A stretch of DNA of 64,000 nucleotides from Pseudomonas sp. PICF141 (GTDB lineage Bacteria; Pseudomonadota; Gammaproteobacteria; Pseudomonadales; Pseudomonadaceae): the NCBI RefSeq assembly GCF_002286815.1, contig NZ_MUNM01000055.1:124001-188000 (forward strand), given 5' to 3'. Positions 33,132-42,011 of this stretch are shown piece after piece (the stretch's first letter is position 1; each line of letters starts with the position of its first letter). The position numbers and the translations under genes were made by a program. Below the pieces are notes generated by a model. It made no database searches. It was not told where the DNA came from and saw only the letters and a program-made list of their open reading frames with translations.

Positions 33132-33944
33132 ATGCCTGAACTGCCGGAAGTCGAAACCACCCGCCGCGGGATTGCACCGTACCTGGAAGGCCAGCGCGTC
33201 AGCCGGGTGATCGTGCGTGAGCGCCGTCTGCGCTGGCCGATCCCCGAAGACCTGGATGTGCGGCTGTCCGGCCAGCGCATCGTGTTGGTGGAACGACGCG
33301 CCAAGTACCTGCTGATCAACGCCGAAGTCGGCACGCTGATCAGTCATTTGGGGATGTCGGGCAATCTGCGGCTGGTGGAAGCCGGCCTGCCGGCGGCCAA
33401 GCATGAGCATGTGGACATTGAGCTGGAATCGGGCCTGGCCCTGCGCTATACCGACCCGCGACGGTTTGGCGCAATGCTCTGGAGCCTGGACCCGTTGAAC
33501 CATGAACTGCTGATTCGCCTCGGGCCAGAGCCGTTGACCGACCTGTTTGACGGCCAGCGGCTGTTCGAGCAATCCCGCGGGCGTTCCATGGCGGTCAAAC
33601 CGTTCATCATGGACAACGCGGTGGTGGTCGGCGTCGGCAATATCTACGCCACAGAAGCATTGTTTGCGGCGGGCATCGACCCGCGCCGCGAAGCCAAGAG
33701 CATTTCCCGGGCACGCTATTTGAAGCTGGGAATCGAGATCAAGCGCATCCTTGCCCATGCCATCGAACGTGGCGGCACTACATTGCGGGACTTTATCGGT
33801 GGCGACGGACAACCGGGTTACTTTCAGCAGGAACTGTTCGTGTACGGCCGTGGTGGTGAGCACTGCAAGGTCTGTGGCACAGGGTTGCGGGAAATCAAGC
33901 TTGGGCAGCGCGCCAGCGTCTTTTGTCCGCGTTGTCAGAGCTGA
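33132..33944 (+). CDS. mutM: formamidopyrimidine-DNA glycosylase
   Basis: The product has 270 residues. After Met removal the catalytic proline and glutamate are at the N-terminus (PELPEVETTRRGI). The lysine K57-type loop is in RRAKYLLI. The C-terminal zinc finger is C-x2-C...C-x2-C (HCKVCGTGL ... FCPRCQ). It excises 8-oxoguanine and Fapy lesions. It sits downstream of the HDOD gene, and coaD is nearby as in other pseudomonads. Confidence 0.97.
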   Translation: MPELPEVETTRRGIAPYLEGQRVSRVIVRERRLRWPIPEDLDVRLSGQRIVLVERRAKYLLINAEVGTLISHLGMSGNLRLVEAGLPAAKHEHVDIELESGLALRYTDPRRFGAMLWSLDPLNHELLIRLGPEPLTDLFDGQRLFEQSRGRSMAVKPFIMDNAVVVGVGNIYATEALFAAGIDPRREAKSISRARYLKLGIEIKRILAHAIERGGTTLRDFIGGDGQPGYFQQELFVYGRGGEHCKVCGTGLREIKLGQRASVFCPRCQS

Positions 33945-33998
33945 TACCGGCTACGGTCTATAGTCAGTGTTCTCACTGCCTTGCCGAAGGACCGTGCC

Positions 33999-34322
33999 AT
34001 GAATCTGTTTCGAACCCTTGTTGTTGCGCTGCTGCTGAGCGTCGGTGCATCCGCGCTGGCGGCTGAGAACGGCAGCGGCGATCCGCGTTACACCATCCAG
34101 AACCCACCGGCCTACGCCATGCTTGGCGACTTGCTGATTGCTCGACCTTTGTTAGTGGCGGCGACAGTTATCGGTGCCGGGGCATTTGTGCTGTCGTTGC
34201 CGTTTACCGCGCTGGGCGGCGGCATTGGCGATGCGGGGCAGGCGTTGGTGGTCGACCCGGCGAAAGCCGCATTTGTGCGGTGTTTGGGGTGTATCGGGGA
34301 GGGGTTTGAGCAGCGGGAGTGA
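33999..34322 (+). CDS. small conserved membrane/exported protein
   Basis: The product has 107 residues from ATG 33999. A signal peptide (NLFRTLVVALLLSVGASALAA) is followed by a short soluble stretch, a hydrophobic segment (LLVAATVIGAGAFVLSLPFT) and a glycine-rich part ending in CLGCIGEGF. Relatives in pseudomonads are labelled multidrug transporter without proof. I regard its function as unknown. Confidence 0.75.
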   Translation: MNLFRTLVVALLLSVGASALAAENGSGDPRYTIQNPPAYAMLGDLLIARPLLVAATVIGAGAFVLSLPFTALGGGIGDAGQALVVDPAKAAFVRCLGCIGEGFEQRE

Positions 34323-34331
34323 GGCAGAATC

Positions 34332-34407
34332 AAAAGATCGCAGCCTTCGGCAGCTCCTACTGGTGTACGCATTACAGGGTAGGAGTTGCCGAAGGCTGCG
34401 ATCTTTT
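34332..34407. terminator. long inverted repeat, bidirectional terminator
   Basis: The arms 34332-34360 (aaaagatcgcagccttcggc and on) and 34379-34407 are almost perfectly complementary over 29 bases. A-runs and T-runs sit at the outer ends. It lies between the convergent small-protein gene and ferredoxin gene. The half unit gcagccttcggcagctccta recurs near 34762, and related stems are at 22410 and 40855. Confidence 0.8.
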
Positions 34408-34414
34408 CAGGCTT

Positions 34415-34666
34415 TCAAGCCTTACCGGTAATCTTGCGGTACTTCGCCATCAACTGTTCTTCAGTCTCTGGATGAGCCTCGTCCAGCGGGATGCAATCCA
34501 CTGGGCAGACCTGCTGGCACTGCGGTTCGTCGTAGTGGCCGACACATTGTGTGCACAGGTTCGGGTCGATCACGTAGATCTCTTCGCCCTGGGAGATGGC
34601 GGCGTTCGGGCACTCGGGTTCGCAGACGTCGCAGTTGATGCAATCGTCGGTGATGATCAGGGACAT
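34415..34666 (-). CDS. YfhL-type 2[4Fe-4S] ferredoxin
   Basis: The product has 83 residues. The first cluster motif is CINCDVCEPECP (C-x2-C-x2-C-x3-CP). The second is the longer CTQCVGHYDEPQCQQVCP, characteristic of Allochromatium-type ferredoxins with an insert between ligands, and a C-terminal helix follows. It is a low-potential electron carrier in the cytoplasm. It lies downstream of coaD on the same strand, as in other pseudomonads. Confidence 0.94.
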   Translation of the reverse strand: MSLIITDDCINCDVCEPECPNAAISQGEEIYVIDPNLCTQCVGHYDEPQCQQVCPVDCIPLDEAHPETEEQLMAKYRKITGKA

Positions 34667-34779
34667 GCTAACTCCAGCCAGGGCGACAGGCCCGGGCGCA
34701 ATAAATCAATGCGCACAATTGTGCCGCATTGGCGCCCGCAGTGCACGCGGGCGCGATCAAGTGCAGCCTTCGGCAGCTC

Positions 34780-35259
34780 CTACTTTTTAAAGCGTAGGGT
34801 GAGGGCGTCGGCCACCGCCGGGTGGACGAACTTGGTGATATCGCCGCCCAAGGCTGCGATTTCACGAACCAGCGTCGAGGAAATGAACGAATAACGCTCG
34901 GACGGCGTAAGAAACAGGCTTTCCACATCCGGCGCCAATTGACGGTTCATGTTGGCCAGCTGGAATTCGTATTCGAAGTCCGATACCGCGCGCAAACCAC
35001 GCAGGAACACGTTGGCGTTCTTCTCTTTGGCGAAATGCGCGAGCAGCGTCGAGAAACCGACGACTTCAACGTTCGGCAAATGTTTAGTGACCTCGCGAGC
35101 CAGCTCCACACGTTGTTCCAGAGGAAACAGCGGGTTTTTTTTCGGGCTGGCGGCGACGGCGATGATCACGTGATCGAACAGGCGCGAGGCGCGTTCGACC
35201 AGATCGCCATGGCCCTTGGTAATAGGGTCGAAGGTACCTGGGTACAACACTCGGTTCAT
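34780..35259 (-). CDS. coaD: phosphopantetheine adenylyltransferase
   Basis: The product has 159 residues. The nucleotidyltransferase motif GTFDPITKGHGDLVERA contains the T/HxGH signature. The C-terminal FISSTLVREIAALGGDITKF includes the conserved ISSTxVRE. It makes dephospho-CoA from 4'-phosphopantetheine, the penultimate step of CoA synthesis. A repeat half-unit of the AGCCTTCGGCAGCTCCTAC family touches its 3' end at 34762. Confidence 0.97.
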   Translation of the reverse strand: MNRVLYPGTFDPITKGHGDLVERASRLFDHVIIAVAASPKKNPLFPLEQRVELAREVTKHLPNVEVVGFSTLLAHFAKEKNANVFLRGLRAVSDFEYEFQLANMNRQLAPDVESLFLTPSERYSFISSTLVREIAALGGDITKFVHPAVADALTLRFKK

Positions 35260-35374
35260 CGCGTCGTCCTGGCGGGAGTCCGTTGGGGAGTCGGATGGTA
35301 TCGCAGCCTTCCCGGTCGGCCAAGTCGCCTGTTGGGTAAGAAAGCACTATAGACGATGGGAATATTCCGCCTTT

Positions 35375-36970
35375 TCATGGGTTTTTCAAACGTTCGGCCA
35401 GCGAAGTGGCCAATTGCGCCGTCAGCCCGTAGACCGACAATTGCGGGTTTGCGCCAATGCTGGTGGGGAAAAGCGAGCCGTCATGAATCGACAAGTTGGT
35501 GAGCTGGTGATGTTGGCCGAGGCTGTTGGTCACGGCATTTTTCGGGTCTTCACCCATGGCACAACCGCCCATCACATGGGCACTGCCCAGACGTGTGCGA
35601 TACAACTCAAGGCTCAGGCCATCAATCAGTGTGCGTGCTTCGGCCAGGGTTTTCACGTAGCGCGCGTCGGCGTGCACCGGCATCACGGCGTTGGCGCCAC
35701 CGGCGAACTGGATCTCGGCCATGCTGTGGAAAGCCCGGCGCAACCCGTCCCAGGCATACGGTGAAACCTGATAGTCGAGCACCGGTGTGCCGTCACCGCG
35801 CAATTCAACGCTGCCGCCAGGGCTGTCCGGGTGAAAACCGTCGCGCAGCAATGCCAGCATGGCGTGGGTGTGCGGCAGGTTTTCCATATGCCGGGCGTTT
35901 TGCGTGCCAAAGCCGCCAAGCAGGGTGCTGGCCAGTGCCGGGTGCAATGGCGGGACTTCCAGTTTGTAGGACATCTTGCCGGTGGTGCCATCCTGCCATT
36001 GGAAATGGTCGCAATAGATCGATTGCGGTGCGCCGTAGAACGGATTGATTACCTCATCGAACAATCCGGCGGACATGTTCACCAAGTGCAGGAAGGTCCG
36101 TTTACCCAGCCGCTCGTGAGGATCCGGCGCCTCGGAGCGCAATAGCAGCGCCGGGCTGTTGATCCCGCCGCCGGCCAGTACGTAATGCCGCGCCTTGACC
36201 GTAATCATGCGTCCGGTGGGTGCAACGCAACGCTCATCCATCGCTACACATTGCAGCTGCGTAACCCTGCCGTCTTTGATCGACAGCCTTTCGGCGCGGG
36301 CCAGATAGAGCAGCTCGCCACCTCTTTCCAGGGTTGCCGGGATGGTTGTGACCAGCATCGATTGCTTGGCGTTGGTCGGACAACCCATGCCGCAGTAGCC
36401 GATGTTCCAGCAACCGCGCACATTGCGCGCAATCACATGCCAGGCGTAGCCAAGTTTTTCGCAGCCCTTGCGGATGACGTCGTTGTTGGCATTGGGCGGC
36501 ACCCTCCACGGGGCGACACCCAGGCGTTGTTCCATGTTCTCGAACCAGGGCGCCATCTCGGCGGGCGAGTGGCCGATGACGTCGTGCTCTTTGGCCCAAT
36601 GTTCCAGCGTCGGGTCCGGGGTGCGAAAGCTTGAGGTCCAGTTGACCAGCGTAGTGCCGCCCACCGCCCGACCCTGAAGGATGGTAATTGCGCCGTCCTT
36701 GCTCATGCGCCCGATGCCTTCCTGATAGAGGCTGGTGTAGGCCTGGTCTTCGAGCATCTTGAAGTCGCTGCTGGTCTTGAGCGGGCCTTCTTCGATCAGC
36801 AACACCTTGTAGCCGGCAGCGCTGAGGATTTCGGCGGTGGTCCCGCCGCCGGCCCCGCTGCCGATGATCGCCACGTCTGCTTCGAGGGTCAGGTCCTGGG
36901 TCAGGCGGGCGCCATTGAAGGTTTTCCAGCCTCGGGCCAGGCCTTCGCGGAATGGATCGGGTACGGGCAT
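35375..36970 (-). CDS. GMC family FAD oxidoreductase (alcohol dehydrogenase type)
   Basis: The product has 531 residues. FAD binding is shown by DVAIIGSGAGGGTTAEILSA and then VLLIEEG. GMC motifs include GRAVGGTTLVNWTSSFRTP and the C-terminal HVMGGCAMGEDPKNAV with its active-site region. A stretch with several cysteines (GCWNIGYCGMGCPTNAKQSM) matches long-chain or aromatic alcohol dehydrogenases of this group. It is last in a run with a Tat lipoprotein and an aldehyde dehydrogenase, so an alcohol to aldehyde to acid pathway is likely (inference). Confidence 0.88.
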   Translation of the reverse strand: MPVPDPFREGLARGWKTFNGARLTQDLTLEADVAIIGSGAGGGTTAEILSAAGYKVLLIEEGPLKTSSDFKMLEDQAYTSLYQEGIGRMSKDGAITILQGRAVGGTTLVNWTSSFRTPDPTLEHWAKEHDVIGHSPAEMAPWFENMEQRLGVAPWRVPPNANNDVIRKGCEKLGYAWHVIARNVRGCWNIGYCGMGCPTNAKQSMLVTTIPATLERGGELLYLARAERLSIKDGRVTQLQCVAMDERCVAPTGRMITVKARHYVLAGGGINSPALLLRSEAPDPHERLGKRTFLHLVNMSAGLFDEVINPFYGAPQSIYCDHFQWQDGTTGKMSYKLEVPPLHPALASTLLGGFGTQNARHMENLPHTHAMLALLRDGFHPDSPGGSVELRGDGTPVLDYQVSPYAWDGLRRAFHSMAEIQFAGGANAVMPVHADARYVKTLAEARTLIDGLSLELYRTRLGSAHVMGGCAMGEDPKNAVTNSLGQHHQLTNLSIHDGSLFPTSIGANPQLSVYGLTAQLATSLAERLKNP

Positions 36971-37020
36971 GCTTGGGTTCTCTTATTATTTTGGGTTCTG
37001 TGGTGAGGCGGCTGACGTCT

Positions 37021-37110
37021 TCGCGGGCAAGCCACGCTCCCACAGGTTCTGAGATGGACCACCCTTTTGTGAGCGACTCAAAACCTGTGGGAGCGTGGCT
37101 TGCCCGCGAT
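37021..37110. repeat. REP-like inverted repeat (GCGGGCAAGC family)
   Basis: The arms tcgcgggcaagccacgctcc (from 37021) and gagcgtggcttgcccgcgat (to 37110) are complementary. The repeat lies in the gap between the Tat lipoprotein gene and the GMC oxidoreductase gene, on the transcribed path. Confidence 0.85.
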
Positions 37111-37126
37111 AGGGGTCGACTCGGTC

Positions 37127-37672
37127 TCAAACCGTAGGCGGCCCCGGGTACCCACAATGTGCCCACGACTCCGCCCGGCTGTACCACGCCATCATCACCA
37201 TTTGCACTAATGAGCTGTGGCCCATGCGCAGCAGGCTCAATGAGCTGTTTTGCCAACGGTCGAGAAAGTGCCGGATCTGGTCGCTGCTGGCGTTCTCCCA
37301 ACTGCCCCAGATCCCGGTCAGTGGTCCGCGAGTCACGGCCATCCCCAACACATCGAACAATTGCAGGGTCAGTTTGAGCATTTCCGGTGACAGGTGATTC
37401 AGGCCGTTATCCAGGCTGTGCAGGGTCTGGGCGACGGCGGTCGGGATTTTTTCGACGGCCACGGCGCCGTCGAGCATCACCGGAATCACTGCCCGCAGAA
37501 ACAGCAGGTCGTCACTGCGCAGAATTGCGAAACCGCTGGCCGGCGTACTCGATGAGCAGCCGCTGAGGCTCGCGCCGAATCCGGCCGTGACCAGAAAGGC
37601 GCTGGCGCCGAGGCTGAATTTGAGCAGGCCGCGCCGTGACAGTGCGGGTGTATCGGACAGGCTTGGGCTCAT
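37127..37672 (-). CDS. Tat-exported lipoprotein subunit of the oxidoreductase
   Basis: The product has 181 residues. The twin-arginine signal is SRRGLLKFSLGASAFLVTAG, followed by a lipobox LSGC, so it should be exported folded and lipid-anchored. The mature part is helical and resembles small partner subunits (gluconate 2-dehydrogenase subunit 3 type) of GMC enzymes. It is encoded between the aldehyde dehydrogenase and the GMC protein on the same strand. The partner role is inferred. Confidence 0.8.
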   Translation of the reverse strand: MSPSLSDTPALSRRGLLKFSLGASAFLVTAGFGASLSGCSSSTPASGFAILRSDDLLFLRAVIPVMLDGAVAVEKIPTAVAQTLHSLDNGLNHLSPEMLKLTLQLFDVLGMAVTRGPLTGIWGSWENASSDQIRHFLDRWQNSSLSLLRMGHSSLVQMVMMAWYSRAESWAHCGYPGPPTV

Positions 37673-37700
37673 TATTGTTATTACCCGGCGGTGAGGATGC

Positions 37701-39131
37701 TTAGCGGATAAACAGCTTCTGGATCAGTTTCTGAATAGCCTTGCCGTAGGGCGGATAGATCAATTTCGCGGCATTGAAGCGTTGTTTGATCAGCACGCCT
37801 TTGGCCTTGCTGAAGGTCAGGAAGCCTTCGTGGCCGTGGTAGTGGCCCATGCCCGAGGCACCGATGCCGCCGAACGGCATATCGTCCTGAGCAACGTGCA
37901 GCAAGGTGTCATTGAGGCAAACACCACCGGAATGGGTTTCGTGGAGAACGCGATTTTGCTCGCGTTTGTCGTAGCCGAAGTAATACAGCGCCAACGGGCG
38001 AGGCCGTTGGTTGATGTAGGCAAACGCTTCATCGAGATCCTTGTACGGCACGATCGGCAGCAACGGGCCGAAGATTTCATCCTGCATCACTGTCATGTCG
38101 TCGCTGACATTGAGCAACAGGCTATGGCTCATGCGCCGACCCTGGCCCTTATCGAACAGCGGAATCAGCAACGCGCCCTTGCTGGTGGCGTCGCTGAGGT
38201 AGCCATTGAGCCGCGCCAGTTGCCGGTCGTTGATAATGGCGGTGTAGTCCGGGTTGTCGGCCAGGGTTGGATAAAACCCGCGAACCGCTTGGCGATAGGC
38301 TTCGACGAAAGAGCCGACGCGGTCTTCCGGCACCAGTACGTAGTCGGGCGCGACACAGGTTTGCCCGGCGTTGAGGGTTTTGCCGAAAGCGATGCGTTCG
38401 GCGGCGTCCTTGAGCGGCACATCGCGGGAAACGATGGCCGGGGACTTGCCGCCCAGCTCGAGGGTCACCGGGGTCAGGTTCTCGGCCGCCGCGCGCATCA
38501 CATGTTTGCCGATGCTGGTAGCGCCTGTGAACAGCAAGTGATCGAAACGCAACCGCGAGAACGCCACACCGATATCAGCCTCGCCCAGCACCACGCAGAC
38601 CAGGTCCTGGGGAAAGATTCGCCCCAGCAATTCCTTGAGCAGCAAACCGGTGGCGGGGGTCGATTCGCTGAGTTTGAGCATCACGCGGTTACCCGCCGAC
38701 AACGCCCCCACCAGCGGCCCGATGGCCAGGAAAAGCGGGTAGTTCCACGGCACAATCACGCCGACCACGCCCAACGGCTGATACACCACTTTGGCCGACG
38801 CTGGCTGAAAGGCGAGGCCGACGTTGCGCCGCGAAGCTTTCATCCAGCTTTTGAGGTGCCGGCTGGCGTAGTGAATGCCGTGCAGGCTGGGCATCAGTTC
38901 GGCGAGCAGGGTTTCATCGGCGCTGCGGTGGCTGAAATCCTGGCTGATCGCCTTGATCAGGGCCTGGCGCTCATCACTCAACAACGCCTTCAGCGCCTTT
39001 AGCCATTGCAGGCGTTGAGCTGCGGGCGGCATCGGGTTGGCGGCATACGCTGCGCGCTGAGCATCGAACAGAGATTGGAGCTCGTCCAGGGGCTGCTGCA
39101 GGTTCTTCAGGTAAGCAATGTCAGCAGGCAT
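37701..39131 (-). CDS. calB: coniferyl aldehyde dehydrogenase
   Basis: The product has 476 residues from ATG 39131; a GTG at 39140 is also possible. The catalytic site is LELGGKSPAIV (Glu) and FGKTLNAGQTCVAPDYVLV (Cys). NAD-binding PWNYPLFLAIGPLVGALSAG is clear. It matches the class 3-like coniferyl aldehyde dehydrogenases of Pseudomonas, and a C-terminal tail of hydrophobic and basic residues is present. It converts coniferyl or other aldehydes to acids. It is divergent from a TetR gene that may control it. Confidence 0.88.
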   Translation of the reverse strand: MPADIAYLKNLQQPLDELQSLFDAQRAAYAANPMPPAAQRLQWLKALKALLSDERQALIKAISQDFSHRSADETLLAELMPSLHGIHYASRHLKSWMKASRRNVGLAFQPASAKVVYQPLGVVGVIVPWNYPLFLAIGPLVGALSAGNRVMLKLSESTPATGLLLKELLGRIFPQDLVCVVLGEADIGVAFSRLRFDHLLFTGATSIGKHVMRAAAENLTPVTLELGGKSPAIVSRDVPLKDAAERIAFGKTLNAGQTCVAPDYVLVPEDRVGSFVEAYRQAVRGFYPTLADNPDYTAIINDRQLARLNGYLSDATSKGALLIPLFDKGQGRRMSHSLLLNVSDDMTVMQDEIFGPLLPIVPYKDLDEAFAYINQRPRPLALYYFGYDKREQNRVLHETHSGGVCLNDTLLHVAQDDMPFGGIGASGMGHYHGHEGFLTFSKAKGVLIKQRFNAAKLIYPPYGKAIQKLIQKLFIR

Positions 39132-39277
39132 GGTCGGCACCGGATTTATTGGAATGAGGGACTTTTTAGAGTCTATGCTCTAGAAAGTCAAATGACACTT
39201 TGGTGCAGCTTTGTTTTAACCCCATGCGGATAGGTCGTAAGATGCCCCTCATCGCACTCTGAATTAAAGCTCAAGCC

Positions 39278-39949
39278 ATGGCCCCTCGGATCAAAACCAG
39301 CGAGCGCATCGTGCAGAACAGCCTGGAGCTGTTCAATCAACAGGGCGAGCGCAGTATCAGCACGAACCACATTGCTGCCCACATGGAAATTTCCCCGGGC
39401 AACCTGTACTACCACTTCCCCAACAAGCAGGCGATCATCGCTGTGTTGTTCAGTGAGTACGAAAACCTGGTGGACAGTTTTTTGCGCCCGCCCCAGGGCC
39501 GCGCCGCGACGGTCGAAGACAAGCGCTTCTATCTCAAGGAACTGCTCGCCGCCATGTGGCAATACCGCTTTCTGCATCGCGACCTCGAGCACTTGCTCGA
39601 CAGCGATCCTGAGCTGGCTGCCCGTTACCGGCGTTTTTCCCAGCGCTGCCTGATCCAGGGCACACACATCTATGCGGGTTTCGTTGAGGCCGGCATCCTG
39701 TGCATGGACAAGGTTCAGATCGAATCCCTGACCCTCAACGCCTGGATCATCCTCACCTCGTGGGTGCGCTTTCTGTGCACGACGCGGGAAAACTCCAACC
39801 ATCTGAGTGAACAGGCCATCAAGCGGGGCGTTTACCAGGTGCTGGTGCTCGAGGCTGGATTCGTTACCGATCAGGCTCGCGAGGCAGTGAATGCGCTGTT
39901 CCAGGAGTTTTATGTGCCGCTGGCCCAGGCGCTGGAAGAAGTGAGATAA
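39278..39949 (+). CDS. TetR/AcrR family regulator
   Basis: The product has 223 residues. The N-terminal helix-turn-helix reads TSERIVQNSLELFNQQGERS, then HIAAHMEISPGNLYYHFPNK. The C-terminal ligand domain is distinct. It is divergent from the aldehyde dehydrogenase gene across 146 bases, a typical arrangement for local repression of the oxidoreductase group. The ligand is unknown. Confidence 0.9.
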   Translation: MAPRIKTSERIVQNSLELFNQQGERSISTNHIAAHMEISPGNLYYHFPNKQAIIAVLFSEYENLVDSFLRPPQGRAATVEDKRFYLKELLAAMWQYRFLHRDLEHLLDSDPELAARYRRFSQRCLIQGTHIYAGFVEAGILCMDKVQIESLTLNAWIILTSWVRFLCTTRENSNHLSEQAIKRGVYQVLVLEAGFVTDQAREAVNALFQEFYVPLAQALEEVR

Positions 39950-39993
39950 AGCGTGCAGCAGGACAGAAACCGACAACATCACAGGAGCCCGTT

Positions 39994-40848
39994 ATGCCCA
40001 TTGCGCAATTGATCAGCCCGCAAGCGTTGGACCTGAAAAAGGAGACGCCGGGGCTGGTGATTCTGGATTGTCGTTTTGCCCTGGAAGACCCTGATTACGG
40101 TCAGCGCAGCTACGCCGAAGGGCACATTGCCGGATCAAGCTTTGCCGATCTTGAGCGTGATTTGAGCGGGGCAGTGGTCAAGGGGGTTACCGGACGTCAT
40201 CCCTTGCCGAAGCCCGCCGATTTGATCGAACGCTTTCAAGCCTGGGGCATCAATGCCGACAGCGAAGTGGTTTTGTACGATGACGGTCCCGGCGCTTACG
40301 CCGCGCGGGCCTGGTGGTTGCTGGCGTGGCTGGGCAAGCGCGATGGCGTGTTCATTCTCGATGGCGGGCTGAAAGCCTGGCACGCCGCCGGATTGCCCCT
40401 GAGTCTTGATCCTCCGTCGATCACCCGCGGCACCTTCACCGGGACGCCGGATGCTTCGTTGGTGCTCAGCGCCGAACAACTTCAGCAACGTCTCGGCCAG
40501 CCTGCGTTGACCTTGCTCGACGCCCGTGGCTTGCCGCGCTTCAAGGGCGAAGTGGAGCCGATCGATCCGGTTGCCGGGCACATACCCGGCGCACAATGTG
40601 CCGCGTTCACCGACAACCTGGGCAGCGACGGTCGATTCCTGCCAGCCGAACAGCTCAAGCAGCGCTTTGCCGCCAAGCTCGGTGATCGTTCGCCAACGGA
40701 GTTGGTCGCGTATTGCGGTTCCGGTGTGACCGCTTGCCACAACTTGTTCGCCCTGTGCCTGGCGGGTTATCCGTTGGGAGCGTTGTATGCCGGGTCGTGG
40801 AGCGAGTGGATCAACGATCCTGCGCGAGGCGTCGCCAAGGGCGAATGA
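39994..40848 (+). CDS. rhodanese-type sulfurtransferase (SseA-like)
   Basis: The product has 284 residues with two rhodanese domains (about 5-130 and 155-280). The active-site cysteine is in the second domain, AYCGSGVTACHN. The CGSGVTA loop points to 3-mercaptopyruvate sulfurtransferase rather than thiosulfate use. It is 44 bases after the TetR gene and may be co-transcribed. Confidence 0.9.
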   Translation: MPIAQLISPQALDLKKETPGLVILDCRFALEDPDYGQRSYAEGHIAGSSFADLERDLSGAVVKGVTGRHPLPKPADLIERFQAWGINADSEVVLYDDGPGAYAARAWWLLAWLGKRDGVFILDGGLKAWHAAGLPLSLDPPSITRGTFTGTPDASLVLSAEQLQQRLGQPALTLLDARGLPRFKGEVEPIDPVAGHIPGAQCAAFTDNLGSDGRFLPAEQLKQRFAAKLGDRSPTELVAYCGSGVTACHNLFALCLAGYPLGALYAGSWSEWINDPARGVAKGE

Positions 40849-40854
40849 AAGATC

Positions 40855-40887
40855 AAAAGATCGCAGCTTTCGAGGCTGCGATCTTTT
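40855..40887. terminator. bidirectional terminator
   Basis: AAAAGATCGCAG (40855-40866) pairs perfectly with CTGCGATCTTTT (40876-40887) around a 9-base loop. It ends both the sulfurtransferase and the convergent hydrolase transcripts. The stem shares its sequence with the repeat at 34332. Confidence 0.9.
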
Positions 40888-40921
40888 AGCGGCACATTGT
40901 TATTCCAGGCCCGATCCACCC

Positions 40922-41938
40922 CTATCGGTTACTGCGCCCTGTGGTGGCGAGCCATTGGGGAATGCGCCGTTCCAGATAGTAACCCGGCTGCCGGAACGTG
41001 CCCTCGACGAAGCCGACATGCCCACCCTTGGCCTGCAACTCGAATTGGGTGCAGGCAGACAATTCGTCGGCTTGCGGCAGGCTATGCGGAAAGACAAACG
41101 GGTCGTCGGCCGCCTGGATAATCAGGGTCGGTGTGCGAATCTCCCCAAGGAAATAACGACTCGAAGCGCGGCGATAGTAATCGGCTGCATCGGCGAACCC
41201 ATTGAGCGGTGCGGTGACCCGGCCATCGAAATCCCAGAAGGTGCGCATATTCTCCAGCGAGCCCAGCGCCGCTAATGCCGCCAAGCCATCCTGATGCCCT
41301 TCATGCTGGAACCTGCGCTGCTTGTTCTTGATGTAGGCGACCATCTCCCGCATGAAATGCGCTTGATAGAATTTGGAGAAACCCTGGCTGATACGATCGG
41401 CGCACTGATCGAGCCGAAACGGCACTGACACCGCCACTGCACCGAGTACGCCGCTGTTGCTGCCAGTTTCGCCCAGGTGCTTGAGCAACACGTTGCCACC
41501 CATGGAATAACCGACCGCGTATAGCGGTGCGAGAGGGCGCTGGGTTCGCAAGTGCTTGATGGTTTCGGCCAGGTCTTCACTGGCCCCGGAATGGTAACTG
41601 CGTGGCAACAGATTGGGTTCGCCGGAACAGCCTCGCCAGTTCAACGCAACGCTGGCCCAACCCTGGGCGCCCAGCGCCTTCTGCACACCGGCCACGTAAG
41701 GCGAATTCGATGAGCCGGTCAGGCCATGCAGCACCAGCACCAATGGCGCATTCGTGCTGTGGGGCCCGTGCCAGTCCAGGTCAAGGAAGTCGCCGTCCTC
41801 GAGCCACAAGCGTTCGCGTTCGCGGTCGATATGCGTGGTTTTGCGCCATAGCGGTCCCCACAAGGTTTGTAAGTGTGGATTGCCCAGGCCGTAGGCGGGG
41901 CTGAATTGGGGGGTGAAACGTTCTGGCAGATGGGACAC
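40922..41938 (-). CDS. alpha/beta hydrolase of the YheT type
   Basis: The product has 338 residues assuming a GTG start at 41938; no ATG gives a sensible start. The nucleophile elbow is GYSMGGNVLLKHLG (serine about residue 145). The oxyanion region is VLHGLTGSSNSPYV, and QAADDPFVFP and GGHVGFV supply the Asp and His. The N-terminal FSPAYGLGNPHLQTLWG is a mark of the YheT group. The substrate is unknown. Confidence 0.85.
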   Translation of the reverse strand: MSHLPERFTPQFSPAYGLGNPHLQTLWGPLWRKTTHIDRERERLWLEDGDFLDLDWHGPHSTNAPLVLVLHGLTGSSNSPYVAGVQKALGAQGWASVALNWRGCSGEPNLLPRSYHSGASEDLAETIKHLRTQRPLAPLYAVGYSMGGNVLLKHLGETGSNSGVLGAVAVSVPFRLDQCADRISQGFSKFYQAHFMREMVAYIKNKQRRFQHEGHQDGLAALAALGSLENMRTFWDFDGRVTAPLNGFADAADYYRRASSRYFLGEIRTPTLIIQAADDPFVFPHSLPQADELSACTQFELQAKGGHVGFVEGTFRQPGYYLERRIPQWLATTGRSNR

Positions 41939-42011
41939 GATTGCTCTCGATGCAGCGGTGCTTACCCGCAGCGTTAACTGACTGAGCTTCGCACCGTTTT
42001 TACAGGCCGGA

